In this document: piece by piece, positions 37,747-49,200 of the stretch
Layout of the letters: the number at the start of each line of letters is the position of its first letter
Numbering within the stretch: the first letter of the stretch is position 1
NCBI GenBank assembly: GCA_025677815.1
Contig: JAIXMP010000022.1
Coordinates: 124,001-188,000 of the forward strand
Length of the DNA: 64,000 bases
DNA from: Phascolomyces articulosus
Taxonomy: Eukaryota > Mucoromycota > Mucoromycetes > Mucorales > Lichtheimiaceae
Reading direction: 5' to 3'
Position numbers and translations under genes: made by a program
Notes under the pieces: generated by a model
The model's database searches: none
Seen by the model: only the letters and a program-made list of their open reading frames with translations
Told to the model about the DNA's origin: nothing

Positions 37747-39075
37747 CTCGAAAAAGAACAAAAAAATGGGAATACAGATACACACATACACAAAAAGGAA
37801 AGAAAGAAAAGAAAAAGAAAAAAAAGGTATAAAAAACAAAATACTTGAAAAAAACGTGGTGCACGCACCTAAAAAAATTATTTTTTGTGTGGCGTTTCAT
37901 GATCATCTGCAAAGTCGCTTGTATCACTTTAAACAAAAAGTATATTAAAGTTTATTGGTATATAAAACTACAGCTCTACATAGTCCTTTTGATCTATCGT
38001 TGTTTTCCATACATTGGATTCAACTTTTTTCTTAATTTTTAAATATAAGTAATCCTAGATTCATTGTACACATTGGAAACATACAATCTGTCAAAGTACA
38101 CGCCTATCACCGACAAACAATCATACAGCCGTTGCATCCTGAAATAATTTGTTGCCATAGCGCAGTTATTGCCAGGAAACTGTTTTTATTAGTAAGTATC
38201 AGTTTGATATGACACGTAAACTTCATATTCTTCGTTTTATAGCGATGTTATAATGGTAGAAAAATGCAATTACTGTTAATATAAGCGATGACAAATCCTC
38301 ATCATGGTATCTGAATAACATTCAAAAAAAGCTCCTAGTTTGTGTATCTTACATTGTTTTCAATAAAACTTTCATCAAATTATACATGTACGTACGAATT
38401 GGAAAAGAGAACGATGTTTCTCTTGTTCATTTATATGTAAAATTCGTTTCACAGTAACTTGATGACTATTGTTGTTTGTAAAAAATCTACTTCAAGTAGG
38501 AGAACAAGCATCTGTGTCATATAAGAGCGATGTCGATATGCTTTGCTGGGCGCACGACACAAAAACTAAGATACGATGTTGCAAAAACAAAATATTAATA
38601 ATAAACAATTATTGAAATGAACTATCGATGTAAGCAATATTATGATATTTATAGGTGGATATACAAGGTGAATTCGACGAACTTGATTGGTACAATTTCC
38701 AGATATATAATACATTGTACTTTTTTATATTTTGTTACCTCAAATATGTGTATATATATAGTGAGACTAATAATTTTGCGTAGGATGGGAGGGTCAAGCC
38801 ATCGGATTAATGTTAGAAAAACCAAGATTATACATTGGTTCCTTGAAAATACCTTATGACCAAGTAAACTGAACTTATTAAAGGCATTCATTGAGAGAAC
38901 GAACGCGACCAAGGTATAATAATTCCCAACATTGCCTTTGATTGTAAAACATGTGCACCAATATATACTAACTACTAGGTTTGAATTATATAGAGGAACA
39001 ATGCTCAGCGTATTGCTTCAATGATATGAACTTGAGAGAGACAAAAAACACGAAAAGGAATCATTAAATAAAAGA
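37747..39075. other. Gene-poor spacer
   Basis: About 1.3 kb, AT-rich, containing the promoter of the unknown 857-residue gene (A/G-rich 37780-37850). An 80-codon frame at 38617-38859 overlaps an antisense frame and has no recognisable content. Nothing supported. Confidence 0.45.
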
Positions 39076-39246
39076 ATGAACTGGACGGATTCTATGAATG
39101 AGAAACAACAAGGATTGATTTGTATAAATCTAACTAGGGGTTCTTGCTTTCCACAAGTATCTAAAAACGAGGATTCGGGTCATCATAAAATCCTTCATAC
39201 CTATGTAGCAACACCATTGAAGCACTTACAAATTTTCATTGAATAG
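39076..39246 (+). CDS. Small ORF of 56 codons, coding-like but unrecognised
   Basis: Reads 'MNWTDSMNEKQQGLICINLT' through 'KHLQIFIE' and stop. The composition is balanced and it is the only stretch in the spacer that looks like protein. Part of it ('KNEDSGHHKILHTY') vaguely resembles 'ENEDSTHISKLNIIHL' at about 45485-45535 inside a decayed retroelement, so it may be a mobile-element scrap and not a gene. No promoter, splice or domain evidence. Confidence 0.2.
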   Translation: MNWTDSMNEKQQGLICINLTRGSCFPQVSKNEDSGHHKILHTYVATPLKHLQIFIE

Positions 39247-39698
39247 TTGACATGAGCACATCATTTCAAATGCTAAAGAAATTTTTGAAAAAGGATAATA
39301 CTTAATGTTTTATTGCAATCAGTGGTCTATATTGATCTTATTTATTGACTACCTATAGATAGTTTTGTTTTTTAAACGTATTTGTGTGCTTTGAAATAGG
39401 GAAACACAACTCATCTGAAGAAAATTCTTTTTAAAGATAAAATGGTCATCAAATTTATTATTATAATAGTTTAAATACATAAAGCAAATAATGAAGAACA
39501 AGAATATTCTATGGTGTATACAATGCGAGGAGTGGAAATTGCAGGGGAATAATATAGAATAAATAAGCCAAAGACGATGGTGATGAAGGAAATAATGCAA
39601 GAATATAAAAAAAGGGAAAAAGTTGCTTCTATATAACTTTTTTTTTATAATGTAAATCTAGAGGGAGATGATATGTGTATGAGATTGTTGTTGTTGTT
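39247..39698. other. Spacer downstream of the P450 reductase gene
   Basis: 452 bp, AT-rich, with the 3' untranslated region of the reductase near its right side. No gene seen. Confidence 0.45.
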
Positions 39699-41902
39699 TT
39701 ATGCCCAGACATCTTCTTGGTATCTACCAGAATCTCTTAACTTGGATATGTAAGCTTCTGCAGCATCATCATCCAAACCACCATATTGTTTTGCAAAACC
39801 AGTAATTGCCTTTTGTACATCCTTTGCCATACGTTTGGCTTCACCACAGACATAGATAGAAGCGGAATGGTTATCAATCAAATTCCATGTTTCCTGTCCA
39901 TTTTCCTTGAGTTTATCTTGAACATAGACCTTTTGCTCGGTTTCTCGAGAAAAGGCATTGATCATCTTGGAATTTTCACCTAGTATATCGAAAAGTTCAG
40001 GCCATTCTTCCTTGTACAAGAAATCTTCATCACGTCTTCGACAACCAAAGTAAAGAATAGTAGGACCAATTTCCTTGCCATGTTGTTTGCGATAGACACG
40101 TTCACGAACAAAACCACGGAAAGGAGCTACACCAGTGCCGGGACCCACCATGATGACAGGTTTGGTATCATCCGAAGGTAATTTGAAGTTGGATTGTCGG
40201 ATATGGACTGGTAACTTGGCAGTATTATTCTTGGCATCAAAATAATCACCGTTAGGACCTTCCACAGAATATTCGGTCTCCACTTGAATGGCTTCGTCAT
40301 CATCATGGAGATTCTTGTGTACAGCCCAAAGGTAATTAGTATTCACACCAAAGACAGTACGTTCAGGTGTTGGATCAGGTCGATACTTGAGTGTGACAGC
40401 AGTGACACTGACCGAATAGGGACTTTCACTGGAGGAAGAAGAGATGGAATAGTAACGAGGTTGGAGACGGTTGAAGGATTCCACCAAGACATCACCTGGA
40501 ACATGGAAAGGTGCTGAGCCCGAGGATGCATAATCCAAAACTTCGGCTAAATTACGGACAGAATCAATGACCACACGGCGATATTCTTCCTTGTCTGTAA
40601 CGAGTTTCTTTATGATTTCACCAGCTTCTGGTGTAGGAGCAAATCGAACCAACATTTGTAATACGTCTCTGGAGGGGATTTGACAGATATCCAAATAATG
40701 ACGGAACATGGCTCGATAAGTCGTAGGTTGAGGGAAAGGTGATTGTTTGGCAGAAGTTTCATCTGCAGCAGTGACACGAATAACTGTATCCAACTTGTCA
40801 TCCAATCCGAATGCACGTGCCAAACGGAATACCTCATCTTCAGAATTGGTTGGCCAAATAGCAATATGATCACCCGTAGTATAAGTCATGCCAGTACCGC
40901 TAATATCCACTTCCAAATGCAAACAATGACGATCCGATCCAGTCAACAAGTCACGGGAAGTAATAGGTGCGGGGTAAGGTTTCTTGGCACCCCAGCTTGT
41001 TACTGACTTTTCACCCAATTCACCACAATATACTCCTTGTCCATCTTCAGCTACATCCAATTCGACCACCTTATAAGTTGTATCTGGTACGGAACTGCTG
41101 TCTTGGCTTGCGGCATCCACTTGCAGAGCATCACCAAACAAGGGCCATAATTGTCCATCTTGCCAAGCTTCAAAGTCATCTTCTAAGCTGTTTTCGTCAT
41201 CACCCATTCCAAGTTCTCCAATACGTGCAGCACCAAATTCAGTAAGTTTTTCATCCACGGTCTTGGAAACCCAATTATAGTAAGTGTACGAACTGTTTCC
41301 TAGTCCGAAAATAAAGTAGCGGAGGTTCTTGAGATCATTTCCACCTTCAGAGAACTCAGGGTTTTCAAGAAGATCCCAAAACTCTTGAGCATTGTCTGTA
41401 GGTTCACCTTCACCATATGTAGCCATGACAAAGATCGCCAAACTGTCTTCAGGGACTTGATCCAAATATTTCATATCACAGTTTTCAATATCCAAGACAA
41501 GTGGGGCGACGCCAAATCGTTTTTTACATTGTTTACCAATACGTTGAGCACAATCTTCGGCTGTACCTGTTTGAGAACCATAAAAGATCACTACTTTACG
41601 ATCCTATAATAAATATCACATGCAAAGATAGATGAGTATATCATTTTTCATTTTGACATAAATAAAAATAGTTGATGAAGAGATCTTTTATTTACCTGTT
41701 TCTTCATGGTTTTAACAAAATTGGATGGTTCATCTTCTTGTTTGATTTGTGTATTGTTTTTACCAGGAGTGCTTGTATCTGTTGATGATGAAGAAGTGCT
41801 ATTACCAAAGAAGTATTGGCTGGCCAAGTATGCAACTGTACCAAGACCTAAAGCACTTATAAGTAATATAACTTGTCGATTGACTTCGATGTGTTTTGAC
41901 AT
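39699..41902 (-). CDS. NCP1: NADPH-cytochrome P450 reductase
   Basis: Diflavin enzyme of the ER membrane that passes electrons from NADPH through FAD and FMN to cytochromes P450 and to squalene epoxidase. Two exons on the minus strand, 41696..41902 and 39699..41603; 703 residues, normal length. N-terminal anchor 'VILLISALGLGTVAYLASQY' (about 11-30), then a Ser/Thr linker. FMN domain: 'VIFYGSQTGTAEDCAQRIGK', 'MATYGEGEPTDNAQEFWDLL', 'FGLGNSSYTYYN'. FAD domain: 'LQPRYYSISSSS'. NADPH part: 'IMVGPGTGVAPFRGFVRER', 'YFGCRRRDEDFLYKEEW', 'IYVCGEAKRMAKDVQ', ending 'RYQEDVWA' with the near-terminal Trp that stacks on FAD. All cofactor motifs are intact. The anchor is encoded by its own first exon. Confidence 0.97.
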
Positions 41903-43002
41903 AAGGAAAAAATAAGTGTTTCTTTTAATAAATTGTTGTGTAGATCAATATAAAATTGAAAAAAAAAAAATAAAGAAGGGGAAAAAAACCGCGTGTTGCT
42001 TCACTTTTATATCTTTTATATTTATTTATTTTTTTTCATTTATTTTCTATAACAGAAATGAAGAAAAAACACAAAAATAGAAAGGTTTCAGCGGGATGCT
42101 TTGTACCGGTCCAATCATGGCAATAGGCTATTCTATTGTGCCGGAATATTCGGCCTGGTTTTTCAGTTACCATTCAACAAGGGGCATTATCCCCGCTCCG
42201 CAGGTGCCGAAATCAGTAGTAGCTTCTTCGTTTACTTGTTCCGCATGAATCATTTTGCGGGCAGCGTTTCCGAAAATCACCATTGAACCAGCCATATAGA
42301 AATCAATTAATTATTTAATTCCCTCCAGGGTTAACTTTCTTAGGTAGTTAGTTGTAAAACAATACCCTTTTTCTTTATGACCATTATTATTACTTAATTT
42401 CTCGTATTTTTCCGTAACTTTAGCCTTGATTGTACATAATTGTTTTTTGTTTAGCTGCTTTTTTTGTTTTAAAATATAATTTACGCTTATGTACACAAAA
42501 GTAAACGAAGGGATATTTTTATTCTTGTTCATAAAGAAGTTTATAACTTTCTTATGATTCTAATGGTGTTCTCGTAAGTGTAACACTTTGTACCCTAGAC
42601 TTAACTATTTAATCTGTTATATAATTATATTATAAATACCTTCTTTTTATTTCCTGTTCTGTAATTCTTTGGAATTTATACAAATCATGATCCAATTTTT
42701 TTTTACAATGTTATTCGGGAAATAGGATATCATATCGTCATAGCCAAGCAATCATCATCACATCGTTCATATGAGTCCCATTTTTGGATGATGAAATCTA
42801 TCAGTATCACATATAGGAAGTGATATGTACAGTAAATTTTTCAGGAGAGTTTCTGCTTTTTGCTCGCTTCGCCTGTCTAATTCATACTTTTTGTTTCTTG
42901 GTTTGACAAAAAAAAAGTGAAACCTTGACCCTTTTTTTTCCTATTTTTTATTTTCTGTTTCATTCTGACACATCAAAAAGCCAAGCGTGTTTCCTTCTAC
43001 CA
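41903..43002. other. Divergent promoter region, NCP1 / multikinase
   Basis: 1.1 kb between divergent genes. A block at about 42085-42295 is visibly richer in G+C than its surroundings and contains GGGGCATTATCCCC, a perfect 5-bp-stem hairpin, plus repeated CGG/CCG words. It has no convincing open frame. The rest is AT-rich. Confidence 0.45.
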
Positions 43003-44304
43003 ATGGCATCCAATGGACAGTTAATAAGATTCGATAATCAAGTAGCAGGTCATGATAGAATATTACAGTTTTCGACCAACGATCTTATGGTGATCAAACC
43101 TTCAACACAAATAGAACAACAATTTTATGAAGATTCTCAAAACGATCTGGAATTTTGTTGTTGGATCCCAAAATGTTATGGAAGTTTACATGTAGCAACG
43201 GATTCTGAACTTGCTATGTTGGAACAACAACAAGGAAGTGATGGATTATTAAAACAAGAAGGAGCAGCTCAAGTATCAGCTATACAACCAACGCAACACG
43301 ATAGTGAAGGAAGACCTTTGGATGATATCCTTTTTTTTTTCTATATGAAAAACAAAATAGACGCATGACATAAGATTTTGGATCAAGTGTAGATGAACTA
43401 ATCAAAAAATTCATTGTCTAAAACAACAAAATTCTTAACCAATAACCAACACAGCAATTATGTTTAGAAAACTTACTAAATGGATTTACTAGACCCTGCA
43501 TAATGGACCTCAAAATTGGTAATCGATTATATGATAATGATGCGAACGAAGCCAAAATTATGAGAATGAAGGCAAATGCGAAAGGCACAACAATCGAAAC
43601 ACTCGCTTGTCGGATAGCAGGAATGAAGGTAAAAAAATTGGGAAAGGATGGTGTAAGACTTCTGGGTTTTTGTTTTATCTAAATCATAAATTCTGATACA
43701 AATTTATTATTCGAAAAAGACGTATGATACAATGAAAGGTGAATGGGGAATCTATGGAAAGGAATTCGGTCGGTCACGAACAACAGATAATATGACGGAT
43801 GGATTACTCGCCTATTTTTTCCCAACGAGTACTTATGCATATAAAGAAGAGGAACCCATCCGTAAATCATTAAAAGATGACGATGCCCAGCCCACGTCAA
43901 AACATATATCCAGCAATAAGATGGAATGGCTCTTGGAATGTTTTATTGAAGAAGTATCAAACATTCGGGACTACCTGAAACAAAATCCCAATGTCGAATT
44001 GATTGGAGCATCACTCTTATTTGTATATGAAGGAGATAAAACGGCAGCAGATGATGTATGGAAGAAAATGATAGAAGAGGATCAAAAAGAAAAACAAGTC
44101 AATGATGAAAAGGAAGAAGAAGAAGAACCAGAAGAAGAAATGGAAGATAGACCTCCCATGTATGATCTTCGATTGATTGATTTTGCACATTCAACGTTTA
44201 GATCAAAACAAGAAAAACAAGATCCCGGAATTTTGAAAGGATTAAATAATGTAGTATCTTTATTAGAAGAATGTTTAGATAGACAGAAGAAAGAAAAACT
44301 TTAA
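43003..44304 (+). CDS. ARG82: Inositol polyphosphate multikinase (IPMK/ARG82) with a probable U12 AT-AC intron
   Basis: Phosphorylates inositol tris- and tetrakisphosphate; nuclear/cytosolic in yeast. Exons 43003..43324, 43453..43628 and 43720..44304; 360 residues. Seen: 'NQVAGHDRILQ' at the N-terminus, the family signature PxxxDxKxG as P122-C-I-M-D126-L-K128-I-G130, 'RIAGMK', the middle 'MEWLLECFIEEVSNI', and 'LRLIDFAHS' with the metal-binding Asp near residue 320. An acidic Glu-rich insert precedes the last motif. Intron 1 starts ATATCCTTT, has TTCTTAAC 14 bases before its end, and keeps the frame only with an AC end (CAC|AG). A GT-AG alternative (GTATCA donor near 43272, CAG at 43454) is also in frame but would drop about 17 codons and uses a weak donor. 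Start: first ATG in frame. Confidence 0.92.
43325..43452 (+). other. Probable U12-type AT-AC intron
   Basis: 128 bp. The 5' end is ATATCCTTT, exact for the minor-spliceosome AT-AC donor. TTCTTAAC at 43432-43439 fits the U12 branch-site consensus (TTCCTTAAC type), with the branch A 14 bases from CAC. Between the donor and the first in-frame stop (43368) there is no GT at all. The ordinary CAG acceptor at 43454 paired with this donor would break the reading frame. Confidence 0.75.
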
Positions 44305-44700
44305 AGGTTTTATATATGATTAGTAGTATTATCAATAATAACTGTATAGTGTTAGATTTTGAATTTTTGTATGGCAAAAAAAAAGTAATAATTAATATCC
44401 ATTTTAATGACCAATTTTATCCTTATAAAATATTATACTATTATATAATCCACATGAAAAAGTTACTTGGCATCAATTCTCTGGGAGATGGTCCATATTC
44501 TATTATGATACTCTTCCTAACTAGCATCTACTATAATGATAATGTATAATGGTGTATACAATGCCCTTCTTTGTTTACCAGTCATTATTAGATTGGTGCG
44601 CCGTAGAAGTTTGTTGGTGCTGGTTCATAACCATAATCCATCTTATACCCATTACTGTTAATATATTTCCTTTGATAATGAAATTTTTATAGCTATGATT
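44305..44700. other. 3' region of the multikinase gene
   Basis: AT-rich 3' flank; a 77-codon frame (44316-44549) is low-complexity Ile/Tyr-rich sequence of no coding character. Nothing else seen. Confidence 0.45.
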
Positions 44701-45900
44701 ATCTGAACGTGCCATTTGATATCACTGGAAGAGAGTGTCTATCAAAGAAAAAGGAGAAAATTATGAATGGGAGAGGACCAGGTTTTCCAGTATATGATTT
44801 ACTTTGTGCTACAAAGGGTACAGTGATTTCTTGTTTGGAACAACGAGGCAAGCGACATCATATCAGTCGTCAATCAATTCATGCCTTTTTTATGAATCTT
44901 AAAAGGATCACCTTTGGGCTTTACTTTACAACTGCACCATGTCTTAGCAAAGGTTATGCGGCTTTCAAGGATGCCGCGGGAAAATAAGAAAGGGCAACAA
45001 GTGTGGATACTATTTGATTTGCAGGAAAAAAGAGCACGTCAATAAAGATCGAAGTTTTGAAGAAGACGAAGAAAATGAAGGACAAGTACTGCAAATCGAA
45101 CATTTATCGGCTAAAAATGTATAATTAAGAACCTCTGACGATACATATTATATGCATTTTATATCAAGACTGTACCAGAAACATTTATAATACGGAACAT
45201 TAGAATGTCTGAGACTCTCGGTTTTCAACCACTGACGATGGTGGTTGACAAGGAAAACATTGAAAACAGCTTACTTGGGAGTGCAACTACATGCAAATTT
45301 ATAGAGTTTTTACAAGACCAATAGCAGTGCACATTCTATGATAATACCCTTGTTACGATTTGATTCAGAGAATCTGCCTGAGCTTGACCTCAACATAAGT
45401 AAATTTTACATTGCCAGTACCCGTGATCAAATCAATCAAATCTCTATCACGAATAATGTCTCAAAGAATTCATTATGATGGCTGAAAACGAGGACTCGAC
45501 TCATATTTCAAAACTCAATATCATACACTTACTCAGAGATACTTGATAAAAGTTCAATGATCAAAGGCCATACTTCCCATAATATACCATTATTTCCTTT
45601 TGTAATTTTACTAGAGCGCAGCAGCAGACTATTTTTACAATATGGATTTTCGATGAAGGAGAGCAAGCGACTGGTGGAAAAATTGCATCTCGGCTGTTCT
45701 CAAAAATTTCAAAATAAGTATTGATGAAGGGTGATGGAGCAAGACTGAAATTGATATTAGTTGAATATATAAAGAAAAAGACAACGAAAACGGAAAAGTT
45801 CGCCGAAGTTCTAGATTTGATAATCGACCTGTTTGAGAAAGAGCATGACATTGCAACACTGACTTATCAGAGTAGTGGCCAATGGAATAATTACTGCTAA
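44701..45900 (+). mobile_element. Decayed retroelement (gag-like zinc-knuckle remnant)
   Basis: Plus-strand frames change repeatedly. The frame from 44709 gives 'CLEQRGKRHHISRQSIHAFF' up to 'CLSKGYAAFKDAAGK'. A shifted frame near 44995-45050 gives 'CGYYLICRKKEHVNKDRS', which looks like a retroviral-type CCHC knuckle (CxxCxxKGHxxxxC) with its first and last Cys lost. Next comes an acidic stretch, then 'SETLGFQPLTMVVDKENIEN' with more stops. The 45600-45880 part is open in pieces ('LILVEYIKKKTTKTEKFAEV'). No reverse transcriptase, integrase or terminal repeats are recognisable, so the class is uncertain. Confidence 0.35.
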
Positions 45901-46252
45901 TGAAATTCAGTTCTGCTTCGAAACAAACATATCCAAACTAGGTCTACGATGTTTATACAAATATATAGTCTAACGTTTGGTATATATTTGTAGGTAAATG
46001 GGGATTATAAACAACATTAATACTAATAAAAAAGTATATTGTTTGATTGTAAAAAAAGAGTCAGTGTTTACTTATATAAATGTGGTTGATTGTTATTGTT
46101 GGGTTTGGGTTTAACCAATTGTTCTTCCAAATTACTCTTCAATCTTAATTTGGATATTATTTCAGTTGATTTGCATGATAAATAATCGTTTATATGCATT
46201 ATAAAATCCATAAAGTAAAAACACTTCATCTTTTATTTATTGAAATAAACAT
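45901..46252. other. 3' flank of the MutL-homologue gene
   Basis: 352 bp AT-rich; no gene seen. Confidence 0.45.
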
Positions 46253-49200
46253 TTAAACGTGATACAATCTACAACACACAATGCTCGATTGTTCTCCTTG
46301 TAGCATACCATTCACACCCACCGTATATGTCTCACCATCCACTTCCAGCTCTTTCCATGTCAATAATGCATCATCATGTTGAGGGTTATACTTTCTTAGA
46401 TGGGAATGGTTTGGTTGCGTCAAAAGATAGTGGAAATATTCTTTGATACGACTGGGTCGATATTTGCTCAAGTCGATGCATTTGCCATCTTGATCTTCAT
46501 CCTTTCTTTGTTGAATAATCGTAAGCAGTTCACGAAAATCATTGATTCCATATCCTTGTGTATTTCCATCATCCAATTCATGTATAGCTACTATTTGTAA
46601 TAGCATGGTACAATGATTCAACATGCACCATCGACACTCAAAGCCATTGGCTACAATACGTCGGTCTGTTACAACTGTATATTTATAACTTTGTTCCTCA
46701 TTACCATCATCTTCATCATCCCGTATCAATCGAGTATCATGGCTTTGAAGTGACTTGATAATGCCGAAATATGGATCTTCTTGGCTATACAAAAAAAGAT
46801 ATATTTTATTCCATCAATCTTAGTTTAAGTTTAAGAATATCTGAGTAGGTTAACAAAATACCTGAGCTCAATCGTAATAGGGATTCTTAATTGGTTTTCA
46901 CAGGTAAGTTTATGGTGTTTCAATAACCAAGCCATAGTACTCGCCGTTTCCATACTACATTATTGTTATTGTGACAATAAACGAATAAAAAAGGTAAAAG
47001 GAGAACGTTAACGGCACCTTTCCATCGATAGCTACGATGCCGGCTTATCTCTCAATCACACACACAAACACACACGTTCTCTCATTCTATGCAATCATGA
47101 TTCACCTACCAATCTTTAGTCGCGACCCCTATTTCTTTTACGCTATTATCATTCTGTTGTTTGGCGTACGCGACAAGAGATAATCGATTTGCGCCCTGAT
47201 TAGAAAGTGGAAACTGACGTAACATGGTATTCTGGGCTCCTTGCATGGTTGGATAACAATCCAATCGTACACGATGATATCGTGCTAATCGCTGGTACTG
47301 CGATGGATATTTTGTATAAATGGAGAAGCTGTTGCATTGTACCGGCATCGTCAAATTCAATGTATCGAAAAGTGCTGATTTTTTGCGATGGTCAGAAAAA
47401 AGAGTATTGCGTTTACGTTTTCTCGGTATATTGTGGGTAGGGTTGTTCGTTGTAACAAGAGTAGTAGCAGTAGCAGCAGAAGGAGTAGTTGTCGATTGAT
47501 GGGAAGTGATAGTAGATTGTGAAGAAGTATCTTGAGCTATTCGATGAGGTCGTACGACGTTCTTTCCTTTATCTACTGCTATTGAACGTTGCGGACGTAA
47601 TGATGCTAATGTAGTTTCAGGTGGTGAAGTGAGCGATTGCATGCGAAACATGTCATATAAATTTCTGTTACCGCGAGCCTTTGCTGGTGGTGATAATGAT
47701 GGAGATTTATATATTTCTGTTGATGATATGTTGGATTGTTGTTGAGGAGGACCAATTGTCATAGATGTAGTAGCATATTCGCTTTGTTCATCCAAAGGAT
47801 CTGGATCGATTTGCGAGTGTGGGCCTTCTTGTAATATCGAAAATAAACGCTCAGGAACATGGTTTTTTTCACCAGATCCTTTTGGTGTTGGATTATGTAT
47901 TCTACATCTATTAAAAGCTACTGTTGGTGGTCGATTGGTTGTAGTTAAAGGAGATGAAGATGACGACACCATGGTGGATGATGTTGTATCTCTCTGTTGT
48001 ACAGGGCGTCTTGAAGTTGTTATTAATGGATTGATAAAAACTCGTGGATTTTGAACTCGCCGTGATGTAGGCACAATGGCTGGTGATGGAGATGTTTCCA
48101 CACACGTCGTTGGCTGCGGGAGCAGTTGTGTATTATTACTACGATTAGGTACACTATCATTCGTGTTTTCCATCATCGTTGCATTAGTTGGAACTCTCGA
48201 AAATGATGACGATGAAGGGGAGGATGTAAAAATCGGATTCACTTGTGGTGGCTGCTGTTGCTGTTGAGGGGCTTTCAACCATTCTGATAATGTTGGTACA
48301 TGTGGTTCAAGATCATGTTCTGGTAGGATCAAATCATCTTCATCATCTTCCGATGGTAAAAGTTGATCTTGTTCACCTTCGCTATGGCTGCTACTGCTGC
48401 TACCCATAGAACTGCCCTGCCTCGACATTGAAAATTCCCACACACCACGTTCGCTTTGCATAGCATCATTATTTTCATCAATTAATTGATCTTGTTCATC
48501 CTCAAGTCCAATGGCACTATCTTCCTCTCGCTGCTGCAACTGCTGTTGTAATTCAGAATTGGATGAAATATCAATATCCATGTTGGTTGACTTCTCTATC
48601 AATACATTGCCTTCCATTGTCGGACGCTCTTCATGTGTATCATTATTGGTACCACGCAGCGAACTAAACTCATGTTGGTCTTCTCTAGGTACTAAACTTG
48701 TATTTGCATTATCCAATAAATTGTTATCATCATCCTGGACCGCTGATATCATGGTGTTGACTCGGGTTTGGTGGTTTATACTATTTTCTGGTATATTCGA
48801 TGGTGTTGTTGATTCTTGATCCAATCGGTGATGCTCTCTATAATAATAAATTATTAAAAAGATGAGAACATAAAAATTCATTCTATATATTAATCAATGC
48901 ACTAACTTTTGCTCCACTTGCCCTAAAAATGGGACCCCCTCTTGATCTACTCTTGATTACGCTAAATAAAACATACATCATTGTGTTTGACTGTGAAACA
49001 TTGCCAAAAAGTTCTTGTATGGGTGAACCATAGATTCGATGAACAAGAGCTTGGAATAAATCAATCACATCTTGTTTATGATGCAACATAACAGCCATTT
49101 TGCTTGGTTCAAGGTTCACTATATATATATTTGGGGGGGGGATTCATTGTTACTAAATTCGCATATGCCCATTGTGGAAATAAAAAAAATGAAATAACTC

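Noticed and set aside
37747..37839. Upstream ATG adding a Phe-rich leader ('MFFIPFFSFSFLSFLF') to the 857-residue protein
   Set aside because: Encoded by a T/C-rich promoter-type tract; the downstream ATG at 37746 begins normal protein sequence.
40743..41245. Two plus-strand frames inside the P450 reductase gene
   Set aside because: Antisense shadows of a long conserved coding exon with complete cofactor motifs.
43325..43454. Ordinary splice from the ATATCCTTT position to the CAG at 43454
   Set aside because: This end shifts the frame and meets a stop after 'AIMFRKLTKWIY'; only an AC end (or a different upstream donor) keeps the protein.
46253..48837. Treating the C-terminal half of the MutL gene as a separate gene
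   Set aside because: Splice phases of the exons at 46253-48837 agree with each other, the last part resembles the MutL C-terminal domain, and exon 9 begins at an acceptor without its own good start; one base in a homopolymer explains the break.
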